Part shown: positions 28,463 to 37,705 of the stretch, in pieces
Layout of the letters: each line of letters starts with the position of its first letter
Position numbering within the stretch: the stretch's first letter is position 1
NCBI RefSeq assembly: GCF_003116135.1
Contig: NZ_PDOA01000009.1
Coordinates: forward strand, 116,571-180,570
DNA from: Teichococcus aestuarii
GTDB taxonomy: Bacteria > Pseudomonadota > Alphaproteobacteria > Acetobacterales > Acetobacteraceae
Reading direction: 5' to 3'
DNA: 64,000 bases
The notes under the pieces: model-generated
The model's input: only the letters and a program-made list of their open reading frames with translations
Told to the model about the DNA's origin: nothing
The model's database searches: none
Translations under genes and position numbers: made by a program

Positions 28463-29152
28463 ATGTCGCTGGATTCTGCTCCCCTGCTTCCCACGCCATC
28501 CCCTGGCCTGCGGCCCACGGAGATGGACGAACTCGACAGCATCCTTGCCGCCGGGCGCCAACTCAGCAGCGCCAAGGCAATGCTCGACCTGCTGCGCCAG
28601 GTGCTAGAAGACATCGACATGCTGGCCAGCGAGGCCGGCCGCATCCTCGTCCTGATCGCAGATCCCGCCTTGCCCGGGGAGGAGGGCCGCGCCGCCCTGG
28701 CGCGCTACCAGCGGAACTTCCAGGAGATCCTCTCGCTGCTGGCCGCTTCGCGCCATGTCAGCCAGCTGCTGATGAGCAACGCGGAGGATGGCAACCCGGG
28801 CATGCTTCGCTCGCTGGACCTGCTGGAGCGGATCGCCAGCCGGCTGCCGCGCCCGCCCGCCGATTCGGCCGCCGCCCGCGCCATGCTGCCGGATCTCAGC
28901 GCCTTCACCCTGGCCGTGCTGGAAGCGCGCGACAGCTTCGCCGCCGACCGTGGCGCCATCGAGGCCCAGCTTTCGCTGAACCTGGAGCAGCTGGACGACC
29001 AGCAGGCCACGCTCGGCGCGCTGGAGGACACGGACCTGCTGAAGGAGGCGGCGCGGCTGCAGGCGCTGCAGATCCGCCAGCAGCTTGCCGGGCATGCCAT
29101 CGGTTTGGGCGCATTGGTGCCCCGTTGCCTGCTGGATTTGCGCAGCGTCTGA
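28463..29152 (+). CDS. Flagellin-like protein, small and divergent
   Basis: A 229-aa all-helical protein. Its last ~45 residues resemble the flagellin D0 C-terminus: LEDTDLLKEAARLQALQIRQQL compares with the common ...DADLAEESARLQALQxxQQL block. The mid-part ILVLIADPALPGEEGRAALARYQRNFQEIL resembles the flagellin segment before the variable region, and the ILAAGRQLSSAKAML part resembles the N-terminal helix. The usual conserved flagellin N-terminus and variable surface domains are missing, and the protein ends in an atypical CLLDLRSV. No flagellar genes adjoin it. It may be a specialised flagellin-like structural protein or a decaying copy; homology here is judged by eye. Confidence 0.55.
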   Translation: MSLDSAPLLPTPSPGLRPTEMDELDSILAAGRQLSSAKAMLDLLRQVLEDIDMLASEAGRILVLIADPALPGEEGRAALARYQRNFQEILSLLAASRHVSQLLMSNAEDGNPGMLRSLDLLERIASRLPRPPADSAAARAMLPDLSAFTLAVLEARDSFAADRGAIEAQLSLNLEQLDDQQATLGALEDTDLLKEAARLQALQIRQQLAGHAIGLGALVPRCLLDLRSV

Positions 29153-29244
29153 ACGCGGCGTGGAAAGGGGGCGCTTTCCGGGTTCCCCCCATTGCCGGCG
29201 CAGGGATAGCTTCGGTGCTGCACACAGAAGGAGAGCCACCGACA

Positions 29245-30234
29245 ATGCGCCGATTGCTGCTTGGCCTCGCACTGGCCGGCCTATGGGCCCCTCTCGCCAC
29301 GGCACAGGCACAGGACGCCGCGTGGCCCAACCGGCCCATCACCCTGAGGGGCGGCTTTCCGAACGGCTCCGGCGTGGACATCTACCAGCGCAAGCTGGCC
29401 GAGCCGCTCTCCCAGGCCTTGGGCGTGCCGGTGGTGGTGGACAACCGCAGCGGCGCCGGCGGCAACATCGCCAGCGATCATGTGGCCAAGGCGAAGCCGG
29501 ATGGCTACACCTTCCTCTTCGGCACGGCCGGCACCCACGCCATCAACGCCACGCTCTACCGCAGCCTGCCCTTCGACCCGGTGAAGGACAGCACGCCCAT
29601 CGCCCATCTGGGCGACGTGCCGAATGTGCTCACCGTCAGCGCGGAGCGGCGGCCCGGCCTCGCCACCTGCCAGGACGTGATCCGCACGGCGAAGGCGCAG
29701 CCGGGCAAGCTGAACTACGCCTCCACCGGCAACGGCGCCTCGACCCACTTGGCCGGCGCGCAGTTCGCGCAGGTGGCGGGGCTGGACATCGTGCATGTGC
29801 CCTTCCGCGGGCAGCCCGGCGCGCAGACGGCGCTGCTGTCCGGCGATGTGGACCTGTTCTTCAACCAGTCCGGCCCCTCCATCGGCTACATCAAGCAGGG
29901 GCAGGTGAAGGGGCTGGCGGTGACGACGGCCAAGCGCCTGGAGGCGTTGCCCGAGGTGCCCACCGTGGCCGAGGCCTGCGGCCTGCCGGGCTTCGACAGC
30001 AGCACCTGGTACGGCATCTTCGCGCCGCCCGGCCTGCCGGAGCCCATCCAGGCGCGGATGAACGCCGAGATCCAGCGCATCATCACCACGCCCGAGTTCC
30101 GCCGCTGGCTGATCGACACCCAGGGCATCACGCCCAGCACCCTCTCCACCCCGGCCGAGTTCCGCGCCGTGCAGGAGCGCGACATCGCCCGCTGGGGCGA
30201 GGTGGTGCGCCGCTCCGGCGCGCAGGTGGACTGA
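29245..30234 (+). CDS. Tripartite tricarboxylate transporter (Bug/TctC-family) binding protein
   Basis: A 329-aa periplasmic binding protein with a Sec signal peptide (MRRLLLGLALAGLWAPLATAQA). Bug-family features: WPNRPITL, a Gly-rich loop then VVVDNRSGAGGNIASDHVAKAKPDGYT, FDPVKDSTPIAHL and the late GFDSSTWYGIFAPPGLP. Such proteins bind carboxylates or other small anions and are greatly expanded in Acetobacteraceae, usually without adjacent TctAB permeases, as here. A clear AAGGAGAG ribosome binding site precedes ATG 29245. Ligand unknown. Confidence 0.92.
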   Translation: MRRLLLGLALAGLWAPLATAQAQDAAWPNRPITLRGGFPNGSGVDIYQRKLAEPLSQALGVPVVVDNRSGAGGNIASDHVAKAKPDGYTFLFGTAGTHAINATLYRSLPFDPVKDSTPIAHLGDVPNVLTVSAERRPGLATCQDVIRTAKAQPGKLNYASTGNGASTHLAGAQFAQVAGLDIVHVPFRGQPGAQTALLSGDVDLFFNQSGPSIGYIKQGQVKGLAVTTAKRLEALPEVPTVAEACGLPGFDSSTWYGIFAPPGLPEPIQARMNAEIQRIITTPEFRRWLIDTQGITPSTLSTPAEFRAVQERDIARWGEVVRRSGAQVD

Positions 30235-30241
30235 CGCGGCA

Positions 30242-30264
30242 GGGCCGGGGTTGTGCCCCGGCCC
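30242..30264. terminator. Bidirectional hairpin between convergent genes
   Basis: Stem GGGCCGGGG / CCCCGGCCC with a TTGTG loop, between the stops of the Bug-family gene and the convergent SDR gene. There is no T run, so termination strength is uncertain. Confidence 0.5.
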
Positions 30265-30271
30265 GCCTGGC

Positions 30272-31021
30272 TCAGCCGCGCCCGACGAAGGGCATCTTCG
30301 TCGCCATCACCGTCATGAACTGGATGTTGGCGTCGAGCGGCAGCGAGGCCATGTGCAGCACGGCCTCGCCCACATGCCGCACATCCATGCGCGGCTCCAC
30401 CATCATGGTGCCGTTGGCCTGCGGCACGCCCTTGGTCATGCGGTCGGTCATCTCGGTCGCGGCGTTGCCGACATCGATCTGTCCGCAGGCGATGTCCCAT
30501 TTCCGCCCGTCGAGGCTGAGCGACTTGGTCAGGCCGCCGATGGCGTGCTTGGTGGCCGTGTAGGGGGCCGAGCCGGGACGCGGCGCGTAGGCGCTGATCG
30601 AGCCGTTGTTGATGATGCGGCCGCCGCGCGGCTCCTGGTGCTTCATCATGCGGTAGGCCTCCTGCGCGCAGAGGAAGGCGCCGTTCAGGTTGGCCGCGAC
30701 CACGCCGAACCAGTCCTCGTGCGAGATCTCGTCGAAATCGACGGCCGGGCTGCCGCGCCCCGCATTGTTGAACAGCAGGTCGCAGCGGCCCCACTTCTCC
30801 TTCACGGCGGCGAACAGCGCGGCCACGGAGGCGGCGTCGCCCACATCCGTTGGCACCGCCAGGCAGCGCGCGCCGGCCTCGCCCGCCTGGGCGATGGTGG
30901 CCTCCAGCGCATCGGCGCGGCGGCCGGCGAGGGCGACATGCCAGCCTGCGCCCAGCAGGGCGAGCGCGGCGGCGCGGCCGATGCCGCTGCCCGCGCCTGT
31001 GACGACGGCGATCTTGCTCAT
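30272..31021 (-). CDS. Short-chain dehydrogenase/reductase (classical SDR)
   Basis: A 249-aa NAD(P)-dependent oxidoreductase. Cofactor motif TGAGSGIG (residues 8-15), DLLFNNAG near 85, catalytic Ser in [11 protein letters not shown] near 138 and the YTATK catalytic Tyr/Lys pair near 152-156 are intact. An Arg pair after the second strand (AGRRAD) suggests NADP preference. The C-terminus [22 protein letters not shown] is commonly seen in SDRs of this type. Substrate unknown. It diverges from the next gene across 108 bp. Confidence 0.9.
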   Translation of the reverse strand: MSKIAVVTGAGSGIGRAAALALLGAGWHVALAGRRADALEATIAQAGEAGARCLAVPTDVGDAASVAALFAAVKEKWGRCDLLFNNAGRGSPAVDFDEISHEDWFGVVAANLNGAFLCAQEAYRMMKHQEPRGGRIINNGSISAYAPRPGSAPYTATKHAIGGLTKSLSLDGRKWDIACGQIDVGNAATEMTDRMTKGVPQANGTMMVEPRMDVRHVGEAVLHMASLPLDANIQFMTVMATKMPFVGRG

Positions 31022-31129
31022 GGGCGTTCCCCTTCTTAACTGAATCGTGCCGCAGCCTGCGGCGGCCGGAGCGGAAGCGCAAGCCAGCTCCGGCGCGGCT
31101 GTCCGGCCTGGCCGGTAGGGGGATTTCCG

Positions 31130-31756
31130 ATGCGACGCACCGCCATCCTGGCCCTGGCCCTCGCGGGGACCGGCGCCGGCGCCGCCATGGCGCAGAACGC
31201 CCCCGCCCAGCTCTGGCCCACCCGCGACGTGGCGGTGACCTACACGGCCCGCGGCGGGCGCGAGGCACCGCGCACGGTGCAGGCGGCATGGCTCGCCGCC
31301 GAGCGGCGGCTGCGGGTCGAGCCGCCGGAGGCGCCGGGCTGGGTGCTGGTCGACCTGCCGCGCGGCCAGGCGATGATGGTGATGGATTCGATGCGCACCG
31401 CCATGCAGCTGCCGGACGAGCAGAAGCTGCCGCTGACCGGTGGGCTTCCGCCGGGCACGACGATGACGCCGGCCGGCAGCGCCACCGTAGCCGGCCACCG
31501 CTGCGACATCTGGCGCGTCAGCAATCCGGACGGGCAGGGCACCGTCTGCCTGACGCCGGATGGCGTGCTGCTGCGCGCGCAGGGCAAGCATGAGGGCAAG
31601 CAGGGCATGCTGGAGGCCACCGCCGTCTCCTACACCCGGCAGGACCCGGCCCGCTTCCGCCTGCCGCCCGAGTACCGCAGCGTCACGCTGCCGCCCGGCC
31701 TGCTGAAGAACCTGCCGCCGGGCCTGGCGCAGAGCATTCCCGGCCTCTCGCGCTGA
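31130..31756 (+). CDS. Periplasmic protein of unknown function (DUF4412-like)
   Basis: A 208-aa exported protein with a clear Sec signal peptide ([22 protein letters not shown]). The mature part appears beta-rich, with [10 protein letters not shown] at the start, an R-x-E pattern, [28 protein letters not shown] (two Cys, possibly a disulfide) and a C-terminal pattern of [12 protein letters not shown]. The layout is reminiscent of DUF4412/LolA-like periplasmic domains, but I cannot assign a function. GGGGGA lies ~7 nt before ATG 31130. Confidence 0.7.
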   Translation: MRRTAILALALAGTGAGAAMAQNAPAQLWPTRDVAVTYTARGGREAPRTVQAAWLAAERRLRVEPPEAPGWVLVDLPRGQAMMVMDSMRTAMQLPDEQKLPLTGGLPPGTTMTPAGSATVAGHRCDIWRVSNPDGQGTVCLTPDGVLLRAQGKHEGKQGMLEATAVSYTRQDPARFRLPPEYRSVTLPPGLLKNLPPGLAQSIPGLSR

Positions 31757-31765
31757 GGCACCGCC

Positions 31766-32482
31766 TCACCAGGGGCAGGGCGGAAGACGCAGGGCGCGCT
31801 CCAGCAGGTGCGAAGGCAGCAGCCCGGCCATGGTGCTCCGGCGGCTCAGCCCATGGTCCAGGCCCAGCTCCGCCTGGAAGGTCTCGCCCAGCCCTTCCAC
31901 CAGCAGCGCCGCGAAATCGGGGTCGAACTGGGTGCCGGAGCAGGCCTGCACCTCGCGCAGCGCCTCGGCCACGCTGAGGTGCCGGCGATAGGCCCGCCCG
32001 GGCTCGATCATCGCGACGAAGGAATCGGCCACGCAGATGGCGCGCGCCAGCGGTGACAGGGCCGTGCCCGCGCGCCCGCCGGGATAGCCGCCGCCCTGCC
32101 AGCGCTCATGGTGGTCCCGCGCCGCCGCCTGCACCGCTTCCGGGTAGCGCAGCGCGGCCAGGGCCTCGGCGCCGGTCAGGGGATGGGCGCGCATCATGTC
32201 CGTCTTGCGGGCGCTGAGGCCGCGGGCGGCATCGAGCAGGCTGGTCGGCAGGAAGACCTTGCCCAAATCATGCAGCAGGCCGGCCGCCACCACCTCGGCC
32301 ATGTCGCCCAGCCCGTCCGGGCGGTGGCTCCACATGGCCAGCAGCACCGTGGCCACCCGCACCGAATGATCCGCCGTCGCCGGATGGTGGCGCCGGATGG
32401 CCGCCAGCAGGCGCAGGCTCTGGCGGGAGAGGTTGCCGGGCGTGGCGCCCGGCCCGAGCACGTCACAGGCACTCTGAATCAT
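31766..32482 (-). CDS. HD-GYP-type HD domain phosphohydrolase
   Basis: A 238-aa cytoplasmic protein with an HD-GYP-like domain, the class that degrades cyclic di-GMP. It shows HSVRVATVLLAMW, the metal-binding HD in LLHDLGKVFLP, HPLTGAEAL, the DHHERWQGGGYPGG block (the GYP motif is present as GGGYP) and LSPLARAICVADSFVAM. Unlike most family members it has no receiver domain. It is the third gene of a minus-strand run kinase - regulator - HD-GYP, separated by 36 bp from the regulator, so the system may act through c-di-GMP turnover (inference). Confidence 0.85.
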   Translation of the reverse strand: MIQSACDVLGPGATPGNLSRQSLRLLAAIRRHHPATADHSVRVATVLLAMWSHRPDGLGDMAEVVAAGLLHDLGKVFLPTSLLDAARGLSARKTDMMRAHPLTGAEALAALRYPEAVQAAARDHHERWQGGGYPGGRAGTALSPLARAICVADSFVAMIEPGRAYRRHLSVAEALREVQACSGTQFDPDFAALLVEGLGETFQAELGLDHGLSRRSTMAGLLPSHLLERALRLPPCPW

Positions 32483-32518
32483 CGCGCATCATCGCCCTGC
32501 CGGGTGGATGCGGCGAGG

Positions 32519-33274
32519 CTACCACACCAGCCGGTAGCCGCGCCCGCGCACCGCCAGAAGCTGGATGGCGCCATTCGAGGACTGTTCCAGCTTCTGCCGC
32601 AGCGAGGAGGCGAACTGGTCCACGCCGCGTTGCTGCGGCCGCCGCCGATAGCCCAGCACGTGCTCGGCGATCATGTCCCGCTCGGCGGTGAGGGAGGGGT
32701 CGCGCAGCATCATCGCCAGCAGCCCGGCCTCGGCGCCGGTGAGATGGATCTCCGACCCGCCGGGGGGGACCAGCCTCTGCCGGGCAGGGTCCAGCAGCAC
32801 GCCCATCGCCATGCGCGGCGGCAGCGGCTCCGACGTGGCCGGCGGCGCCGGCAGGCGGCGGGAGAGCGCCCGCAGCCGGGCCACCAGCTCCCGCGGGGAG
32901 ACGGGCAGGGGCAGATGGTCATCGGCGCCCAGCTCCAGGCTGGCCACGCGCTCCGCCTCGCCGGCCTGCCGGCTCAGCACCACCAGGCCGCGCCCACGGC
33001 CGGGAATGCGGCGGAGCATCTCGGGGGCCGAGCCCGCGGCCCAGTCGAGATCCAGCACCACCACCCGCGCCGGAGCCTGCTCCAGCGCCGCGCAGAAATC
33101 ATTCAGGTCGTCGATGAGGTTCGGCTGGTAGCCGGACTGCATCAACGCTTCTGAGAGCGTCGCGGCCGTGCGAGGGCAACCCAGCCCCAGCAGGATGCCT
33201 TCGACGCGGGCCTGCTCCGCCAAGCTTCGCGGGCGGCGCAGCGGGGGTTCTAGGGTTGTGGTTTCGTTTACCAT
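32519..33274 (-). CDS. OmpR-type transcription regulator with a degenerate receiver
   Basis: A 251-aa protein with an N-terminal receiver-like domain (about 22-140) and a C-terminal winged-helix DNA-binding domain (about 155-250; LTGAEAGLLAMML, RGVDQFASSLRQKLEQ, GRGYRLVW). The receiver keeps an Asp at the phosphoacceptor strand (VVVLDLDW), but the acidic pair at the end of strand 1 is replaced (ILLGLGCP) and the conserved Lys before Pro is Leu (DDHLPLPVS). It is therefore probably regulated without normal phosphorylation. It follows the hybrid kinase by 33 bp in the same direction. Confidence 0.88.
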   Translation of the reverse strand: MVNETTTLEPPLRRPRSLAEQARVEGILLGLGCPRTAATLSEALMQSGYQPNLIDDLNDFCAALEQAPARVVVLDLDWAAGSAPEMLRRIPGRGRGLVVLSRQAGEAERVASLELGADDHLPLPVSPRELVARLRALSRRLPAPPATSEPLPPRMAMGVLLDPARQRLVPPGGSEIHLTGAEAGLLAMMLRDPSLTAERDMIAEHVLGYRRRPQQRGVDQFASSLRQKLEQSSNGAIQLLAVRGRGYRLVW

Positions 33275-33307
33275 TGCTCGCTATGATAGCAGAGCAATTT
33301 GCGGAAT

Positions 33308-36157
33308 CTACTGGAATGTGAGTTTTTCTCCTGAAAGTGGATCGGATGCCAGAACTTTCTGCGTGAGCGCCGATTGCAGCGCCGCCGCCAGCTCATCGCC
33401 TGTGCAGGGCTTGAGAAGAAGCGGCGGCTGGCCGGGCGTGGCGCCCGCCTCCACGGCATAGGCGGAGATCAGGAGCACCGCGCAGGATGGCTGCCAATGC
33501 CGGGCCTTCTCAGCCAGGTGCAGGCCGCTGAGGCCGCCAGGCAGCATCACATCGGTCAGCAACAGGTCGGGGCGCAGCCCTTCTTCGACCAGCTGCAAGG
33601 CGGCCGGGCCGTCCTCCGCCGCATGCACCGCGCAGCCCAGCGCCTGCAACTGCGCTGTCAGCCGCTGGCGCAGCGATGGCTCGTCCTCAACCAGCAGGAT
33701 GCAGGGGCTGCCCTCCAGCCGTGGCGGCGGCAGCGTCTTGGAAGGGGCGGGCAGGGGGAGCGGAGACCAGGGCAGCAGCAATTCGGCCAGGCATCCGCCG
33801 CCGGCAGCATCGCTCAACCGGAAGGCACCGCCCTGCCGCCGCGCGAAGGCGGCGATCGCGGCGAGGCCGAGGCCATGCCCGCCGGGCTTTTCGCTGAAGC
33901 CGGCCTCGCCCGCCCTGCCAAGGGCCGCCCCGTGAAACCCGCTGCCGGAATCCCGCACCGCAAGCCGCAGGCACGGCCCCGGCGGCAGCGGCGCCGGGGC
34001 CGCCTCCAGGCGGTGCAGCGTGAGCCGCAGCGATCCCCCCTGCGGCATCGCCGCGCGCGCGTTCAGCACCAGGTTCACCGCGGCGCTTTCCAGCTGGCCC
34101 GCTTCCAGCGGCAGCGGCGGCAGGCTTGGCGGAATCTCGGCCTCCAGCGCCACGGCGGGGCCGGCCAGACGCCGCAGGAGGCCCAGCAGGCCGCGCAGGA
34201 GCGCCGCCGGATCGGCCGGCCGGGCTTTCGTCCGGCCGCTGCGGATCAGCCCCAGCAGCGCGCCGCTGAGCGCCTGCCCGAGCGCGCCGGACCGGCGCAG
34301 CGCCTCCGCCGCCTCCGCCGCCTCGGGTGGCAGACGGGAGGCCGTCTCCTCCATGGCGGCCATCAGATGGCCCAGATCATGCGCCAGCCCGGCGGCCTGG
34401 ATGATCGCCGCGCCCGGCAGCGCGCCGCCCGCCAGGGCCTCGGGCGCCGCGGCCTGACGCTGGCTGGTTTCCCGGAACTGCAGGGCGATGCCATCCCCGG
34501 CGGGATAGGAGAGCATGCGGAAGCTGCGGTCGCCGCCCTCACAGGGCAGGGTGATGTCGAACTCGGCCCGGCCGCCGCGCGCGGCCACGGTGTGCAGCTG
34601 CTCCACCAGCGCGGTCTCCAGCAGGATGGGGTAGCGCTGCCACAGGGTCTGGCGGGGCAACGCGCCCTCCGCCAGCTTCAGCATCCGGCGGGCGGCGGTG
34701 TTGGCATAGGCGAAGCGCCATTCCGAATCGAGCGCGATGAAGCCGTCGCTGATCGACTCCAGGATGAACTCGACCCGGCCCCGGGCGCTTTCGGCCTCCT
34801 GCGCCGCGTGGTGCAGCGTGCCGATCAGGCGCCGGTTGCGGATCGCGATGCCGGCCAGAACGCCCAGCTGCGACAGCATGGCGATGTCGTCGGCGTCGAA
34901 GGCATGGTCGGCATCGCCTACCAGAAGTGTGCCGAGCGGCGCGCCATCCGCCCCGCGCAGCGGCACCGACAGGGCGGCGGGACGCTCCGCCTGCGCCGGC
35001 CAGAGGCAGGGCGCGTCACCGGCGAGACCGGGTTCGAGCGCCAGCCGGCGCAGCGCGGCCAGGGCGGGCGGCGCGTCGCCGGGCTTCAGGTCGATCACCG
35101 GCTCATGGCTTGCCGGCTCGTGCAGGCGGATGGCGGCGAAGCGCGCTGCAGCCGCCTGCCGCGCCAGCTGCCCGACGCGGTGCAGCAGGGCAGGCATCTC
35201 GGTCATGGCGGCGATCTGCGCCGAACCCCGCGCCAGCGCCTCGAGCCGCGCGGTGGCGGCCTGCCGGGCCGCCAGCCGCCGCGCCATCTCGCGCAGCACC
35301 AGCACCGTGCCCGCGCCGATGGCGAGGGTGGCCAGGAGAGCCAGCCCGATCAGCAGCCAAGTGCGCTGCCACCATGGCGCCATCACCTCCTTCTGGCTCT
35401 GGAGGGCGATGAGCATGACCGGCTGGCCCTGCACCGGCACCGCCGCATAGTAGCGTGGCGTGCCGTCGGCCGCGGCACGGTCCATGCCCGAGGCACGCCG
35501 GCGCTCGCGCAGGGCCCGCACCACCTCCTCCGCGCGTGCCGGCTTCTCGCCGGCCGGCCAGGGCCCGGGCGGATGCACGGCGAGGCGGTGCCCCTCCGCG
35601 TCGAACAGCAGCAGGCGGGCACCCTTGGCGAGCGGCAACCGCGCATACTGTCCGGCCAACCCCTGCAGGGGCAGCAAGGCCATGCCCACGCGGTGCGCAT
35701 CCAGCCGGCGCAGCAGCGGCAGGATGCTGCCTTCGCGGCCGCGCAGCGGCGGCGCGACATGCAGCGCCGGCTCCCCGGCCGGCAGGCTGGCGAGGGAGGC
35801 GGCATAGCCCTGCTGCAGCCCCGCGATGTGCTCCCGGCCCCGGGCGGTCGCCAGCTTCACCGCCCCGGCGGCATCGAGCACAAACAGGCCGGTTCCCTCC
35901 GGCGCGAGCGCCTCGTGCCGCTGCAGCCGCCGGACCCCTTCGGCATCCTCGTCGAGTCCCTCCAGGCCGAGCAGCGCCTGGTCCAGGCCGTTCAGCATCG
36001 CCGCGGCCTGGGCGGCGGCGGCCTCCGCCAGCGCACTGACGCCGCGCAGCACGCGATCCTCCGTCCGGCGCCGGTCCAGCGACAGGTTGAGTCCCAGTGC
36101 GGTTGCCAGGAGGCTGGTCATCAGCAGGGCCAGCACCGCCGCGCGGCCTGCCCTCAC
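33308..36157 (-). CDS. Hybrid sensor histidine kinase (periplasmic sensor, GAF, PAS, kinase, receiver)
   Basis: A 949-aa membrane kinase starting at GTG. Helix about 7-23, periplasmic sensor about 30-265 (Cache-like), helix about 267-289, GAF-like domain about 310-445, PAS about 460-565, then a histidine-kinase core whose phospho-His is likely His593 in GLAHDLGHLM, of the HDxxx(N/H)xL type. N box at VNLVLNARAAM, G boxes at DSGSGF and GGHGLGLAAI. The C-terminal receiver has acidic EDE (824-826), phosphoacceptor Asp869 (LLLTDVMLPGG) and Lys in LLLKPCT. It heads the kinase, degenerate regulator, HD-GYP run. Confidence 0.9.
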   Translation of the reverse strand: MRAGRAAVLALLMTSLLATALGLNLSLDRRRTEDRVLRGVSALAEAAAAQAAAMLNGLDQALLGLEGLDEDAEGVRRLQRHEALAPEGTGLFVLDAAGAVKLATARGREHIAGLQQGYAASLASLPAGEPALHVAPPLRGREGSILPLLRRLDAHRVGMALLPLQGLAGQYARLPLAKGARLLLFDAEGHRLAVHPPGPWPAGEKPARAEEVVRALRERRRASGMDRAAADGTPRYYAAVPVQGQPVMLIALQSQKEVMAPWWQRTWLLIGLALLATLAIGAGTVLVLREMARRLAARQAATARLEALARGSAQIAAMTEMPALLHRVGQLARQAAAARFAAIRLHEPASHEPVIDLKPGDAPPALAALRRLALEPGLAGDAPCLWPAQAERPAALSVPLRGADGAPLGTLLVGDADHAFDADDIAMLSQLGVLAGIAIRNRRLIGTLHHAAQEAESARGRVEFILESISDGFIALDSEWRFAYANTAARRMLKLAEGALPRQTLWQRYPILLETALVEQLHTVAARGGRAEFDITLPCEGGDRSFRMLSYPAGDGIALQFRETSQRQAAAPEALAGGALPGAAIIQAAGLAHDLGHLMAAMEETASRLPPEAAEAAEALRRSGALGQALSGALLGLIRSGRTKARPADPAALLRGLLGLLRRLAGPAVALEAEIPPSLPPLPLEAGQLESAAVNLVLNARAAMPQGGSLRLTLHRLEAAPAPLPPGPCLRLAVRDSGSGFHGAALGRAGEAGFSEKPGGHGLGLAAIAAFARRQGGAFRLSDAAGGGCLAELLLPWSPLPLPAPSKTLPPPRLEGSPCILLVEDEPSLRQRLTAQLQALGCAVHAAEDGPAALQLVEEGLRPDLLLTDVMLPGGLSGLHLAEKARHWQPSCAVLLISAYAVEAGATPGQPPLLLKPCTGDELAAALQSALTQKVLASDPLSGEKLTFQ

Positions 36158-36281
36158 GCGGCGCGACCGCCTTGGCGGCTAACAGGGTTCAGGCCGGTCG
36201 GCGCTTCCGCCATGCTGATCCATGCTGCTCTCAGGGTGCGCCTCCACGCAAAGCCTCATGCTCCAGGCTGAGCTGGACGGT

Positions 36282-37376
36282 CTAGAGAAGCATCGTGCGC
36301 TCGAAAGCGGCCAGGCGGGCCAGAAGCGTCAGGGCGGCGGCATAGTAGTGCGGCGCGGCGAGGACCTGGGGCAGGTCGGCGACACGGGCCTGCGGATCGA
36401 GGACCAGCCGCATGATGGCCTGCATGCCGCTGTCGGCCGCATAGGGCGCCACGGTGTCCTGCGCAAAATCGGTCCAGGCCGGCGTGTAACCCGCCGGATG
36501 ACGGGTGCTCCAGAAGCGGGCGGCAGCGCGGGCGGCCGGCTCGTCCAGCAGCCCTGCCCAGGCCATGTAGAGCGGGATGCGGACGGCATCGTAGGAGAAG
36601 CGGGCGGGCCAGCCGACGGCCGGGCTGGGCGGTTCCTCCGGCTTGCCGGTCAGGCGGATCCAGTCCGCCGGCAGGTTCCAGGCGCCGAAGCCGCTCTCCC
36701 GCAGCAGCGCCAGCCCATCCTCGCGAAGCGGCCGCCACAGCCCCTCAGGATGCAGCCGCGCCATCGCGTCCAGGGCGGGGAAGACATAGTAGGAAGGATT
36801 GATGACCGTATAGCTGGGATGTTCGAAGCCGAAGGCAGCGGGCAGCAACACGATCCGCCCGCCCACTCTCCGCACGCAGCGCTCATGCAGGTCCCGGGCG
36901 ATCGCGGCAGCCCGCTCGGTGAGCTCCGGCCGGTGCCAGCGGCGGCCGGCCCGTTCCAGCGCCCAGGCGATGAACAGGTCGCCATCCGCTGCGTTGTTGG
37001 TGTCTTCCACCGGATTTCGCCGGTCCGGGCGCCAGCTCCAGACATGCAGCGAATCCTGCGGGCGGCGCAGATTCTGCTGTGTCCAGGCCAGCACGCGGTC
37101 GAACACCGGCTGGTCGTCGAACGCCTCCGCCATCAGCAGCGCCCAGCCCTGGCCCTCGGAATGGGAGGCGTTGTTGTTGCCGGTGTCGATGATGCGGCCG
37201 ACGGGCAGCAGATAGAGGGCCTTGAAGCCCTCCCATTCCTGCCGGTCGGGCATGACGGAGGCGGAGCGGAAATCCGCATACCCCGGGAAGCGAGGCACCA
37301 CGGCCAACAGGCCGGCGCAGAGCGCCACCCATTTCCGCCGTCCGAAAGCCCCCTGCATTGCGTGATGCCCACCCAT
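36282..37376 (-). CDS. Glycosyl hydrolase family 8 (endoglucanase/BcsZ-like)
   Basis: About 364 aa; GH8 enzymes cut beta-1,4-glucans (cellulose, or chitosan and xylan). A short hydrophobic signal region (WVALCAGLLAVVPRFPGYA) indicates export. The catalytic acid Glu is in NNNASHSEGQGWALLMA and the second acidic site in NAADGDLFIAWAL; YTVINPSYYVFPAL and ARFSYDAVRIPLY are further family blocks. BcsZ normally accompanies cellulose synthase, but no bcsA/B is in the window. ATG 37376 is preferred; a TTG at 37409 and ATG 37358 are alternatives. Upstream lies an AT-rich divergent region. Confidence 0.9.
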   Translation of the reverse strand: MGGHHAMQGAFGRRKWVALCAGLLAVVPRFPGYADFRSASVMPDRQEWEGFKALYLLPVGRIIDTGNNNASHSEGQGWALLMAEAFDDQPVFDRVLAWTQQNLRRPQDSLHVWSWRPDRRNPVEDTNNAADGDLFIAWALERAGRRWHRPELTERAAAIARDLHERCVRRVGGRIVLLPAAFGFEHPSYTVINPSYYVFPALDAMARLHPEGLWRPLREDGLALLRESGFGAWNLPADWIRLTGKPEEPPSPAVGWPARFSYDAVRIPLYMAWAGLLDEPAARAAARFWSTRHPAGYTPAWTDFAQDTVAPYAADSGMQAIMRLVLDPQARVADLPQVLAAPHYYAAALTLLARLAAFERTMLL

Positions 37377-37592
37377 TCCTGAAGGACCAGTGACTACCTT
37401 CAATAGCAAAGCATTTAGCTATGCGCGCAATACGCGCACAAGCCCGATGATTTGCAGGGTTCAAGAGAATTTGTCCGGCACTCCCGGGAACAACACGCGC
37501 AGCGACATGGCGGCTTCACCGTTTATAAACCAGAGGTTGATTTGCCCGGCAGAATTGTATGTGCAGTGGCGTTCGCCTCATTCGTCAAGCGC

Positions 37593-37610
37593 CTGTCATG
37601 TGACGGTCAC
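37593..37610 (+). promoter_or_regulatory. Pho box upstream of the plcP-like operon
   Basis: CTGTCAT-GTGA-CGGTCAC matches the tandem 7-bp Pho-box halves (CTGTCAT) at the required 11-bp period; the second half differs from CTGTCAC at one base. It lies 95 bp before the metallophosphoesterase start in the 329-bp divergent gap. PhoB control under phosphate limitation is inferred. The rest of the gap (37377-37705) shows no gene; its GH8-proximal half is relatively AT-rich and probably holds the divergent promoters. Confidence 0.65.
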
Positions 37611-37705
37611 GGCTCCGTCGCATGGCTCGGATACTGCCGCCCTGGTCGAAACATCCCGGTCCGGCAGCCACGTCAGAAGCCCGGGCCCAGCCAAGGGAAG
37701 CCGGA

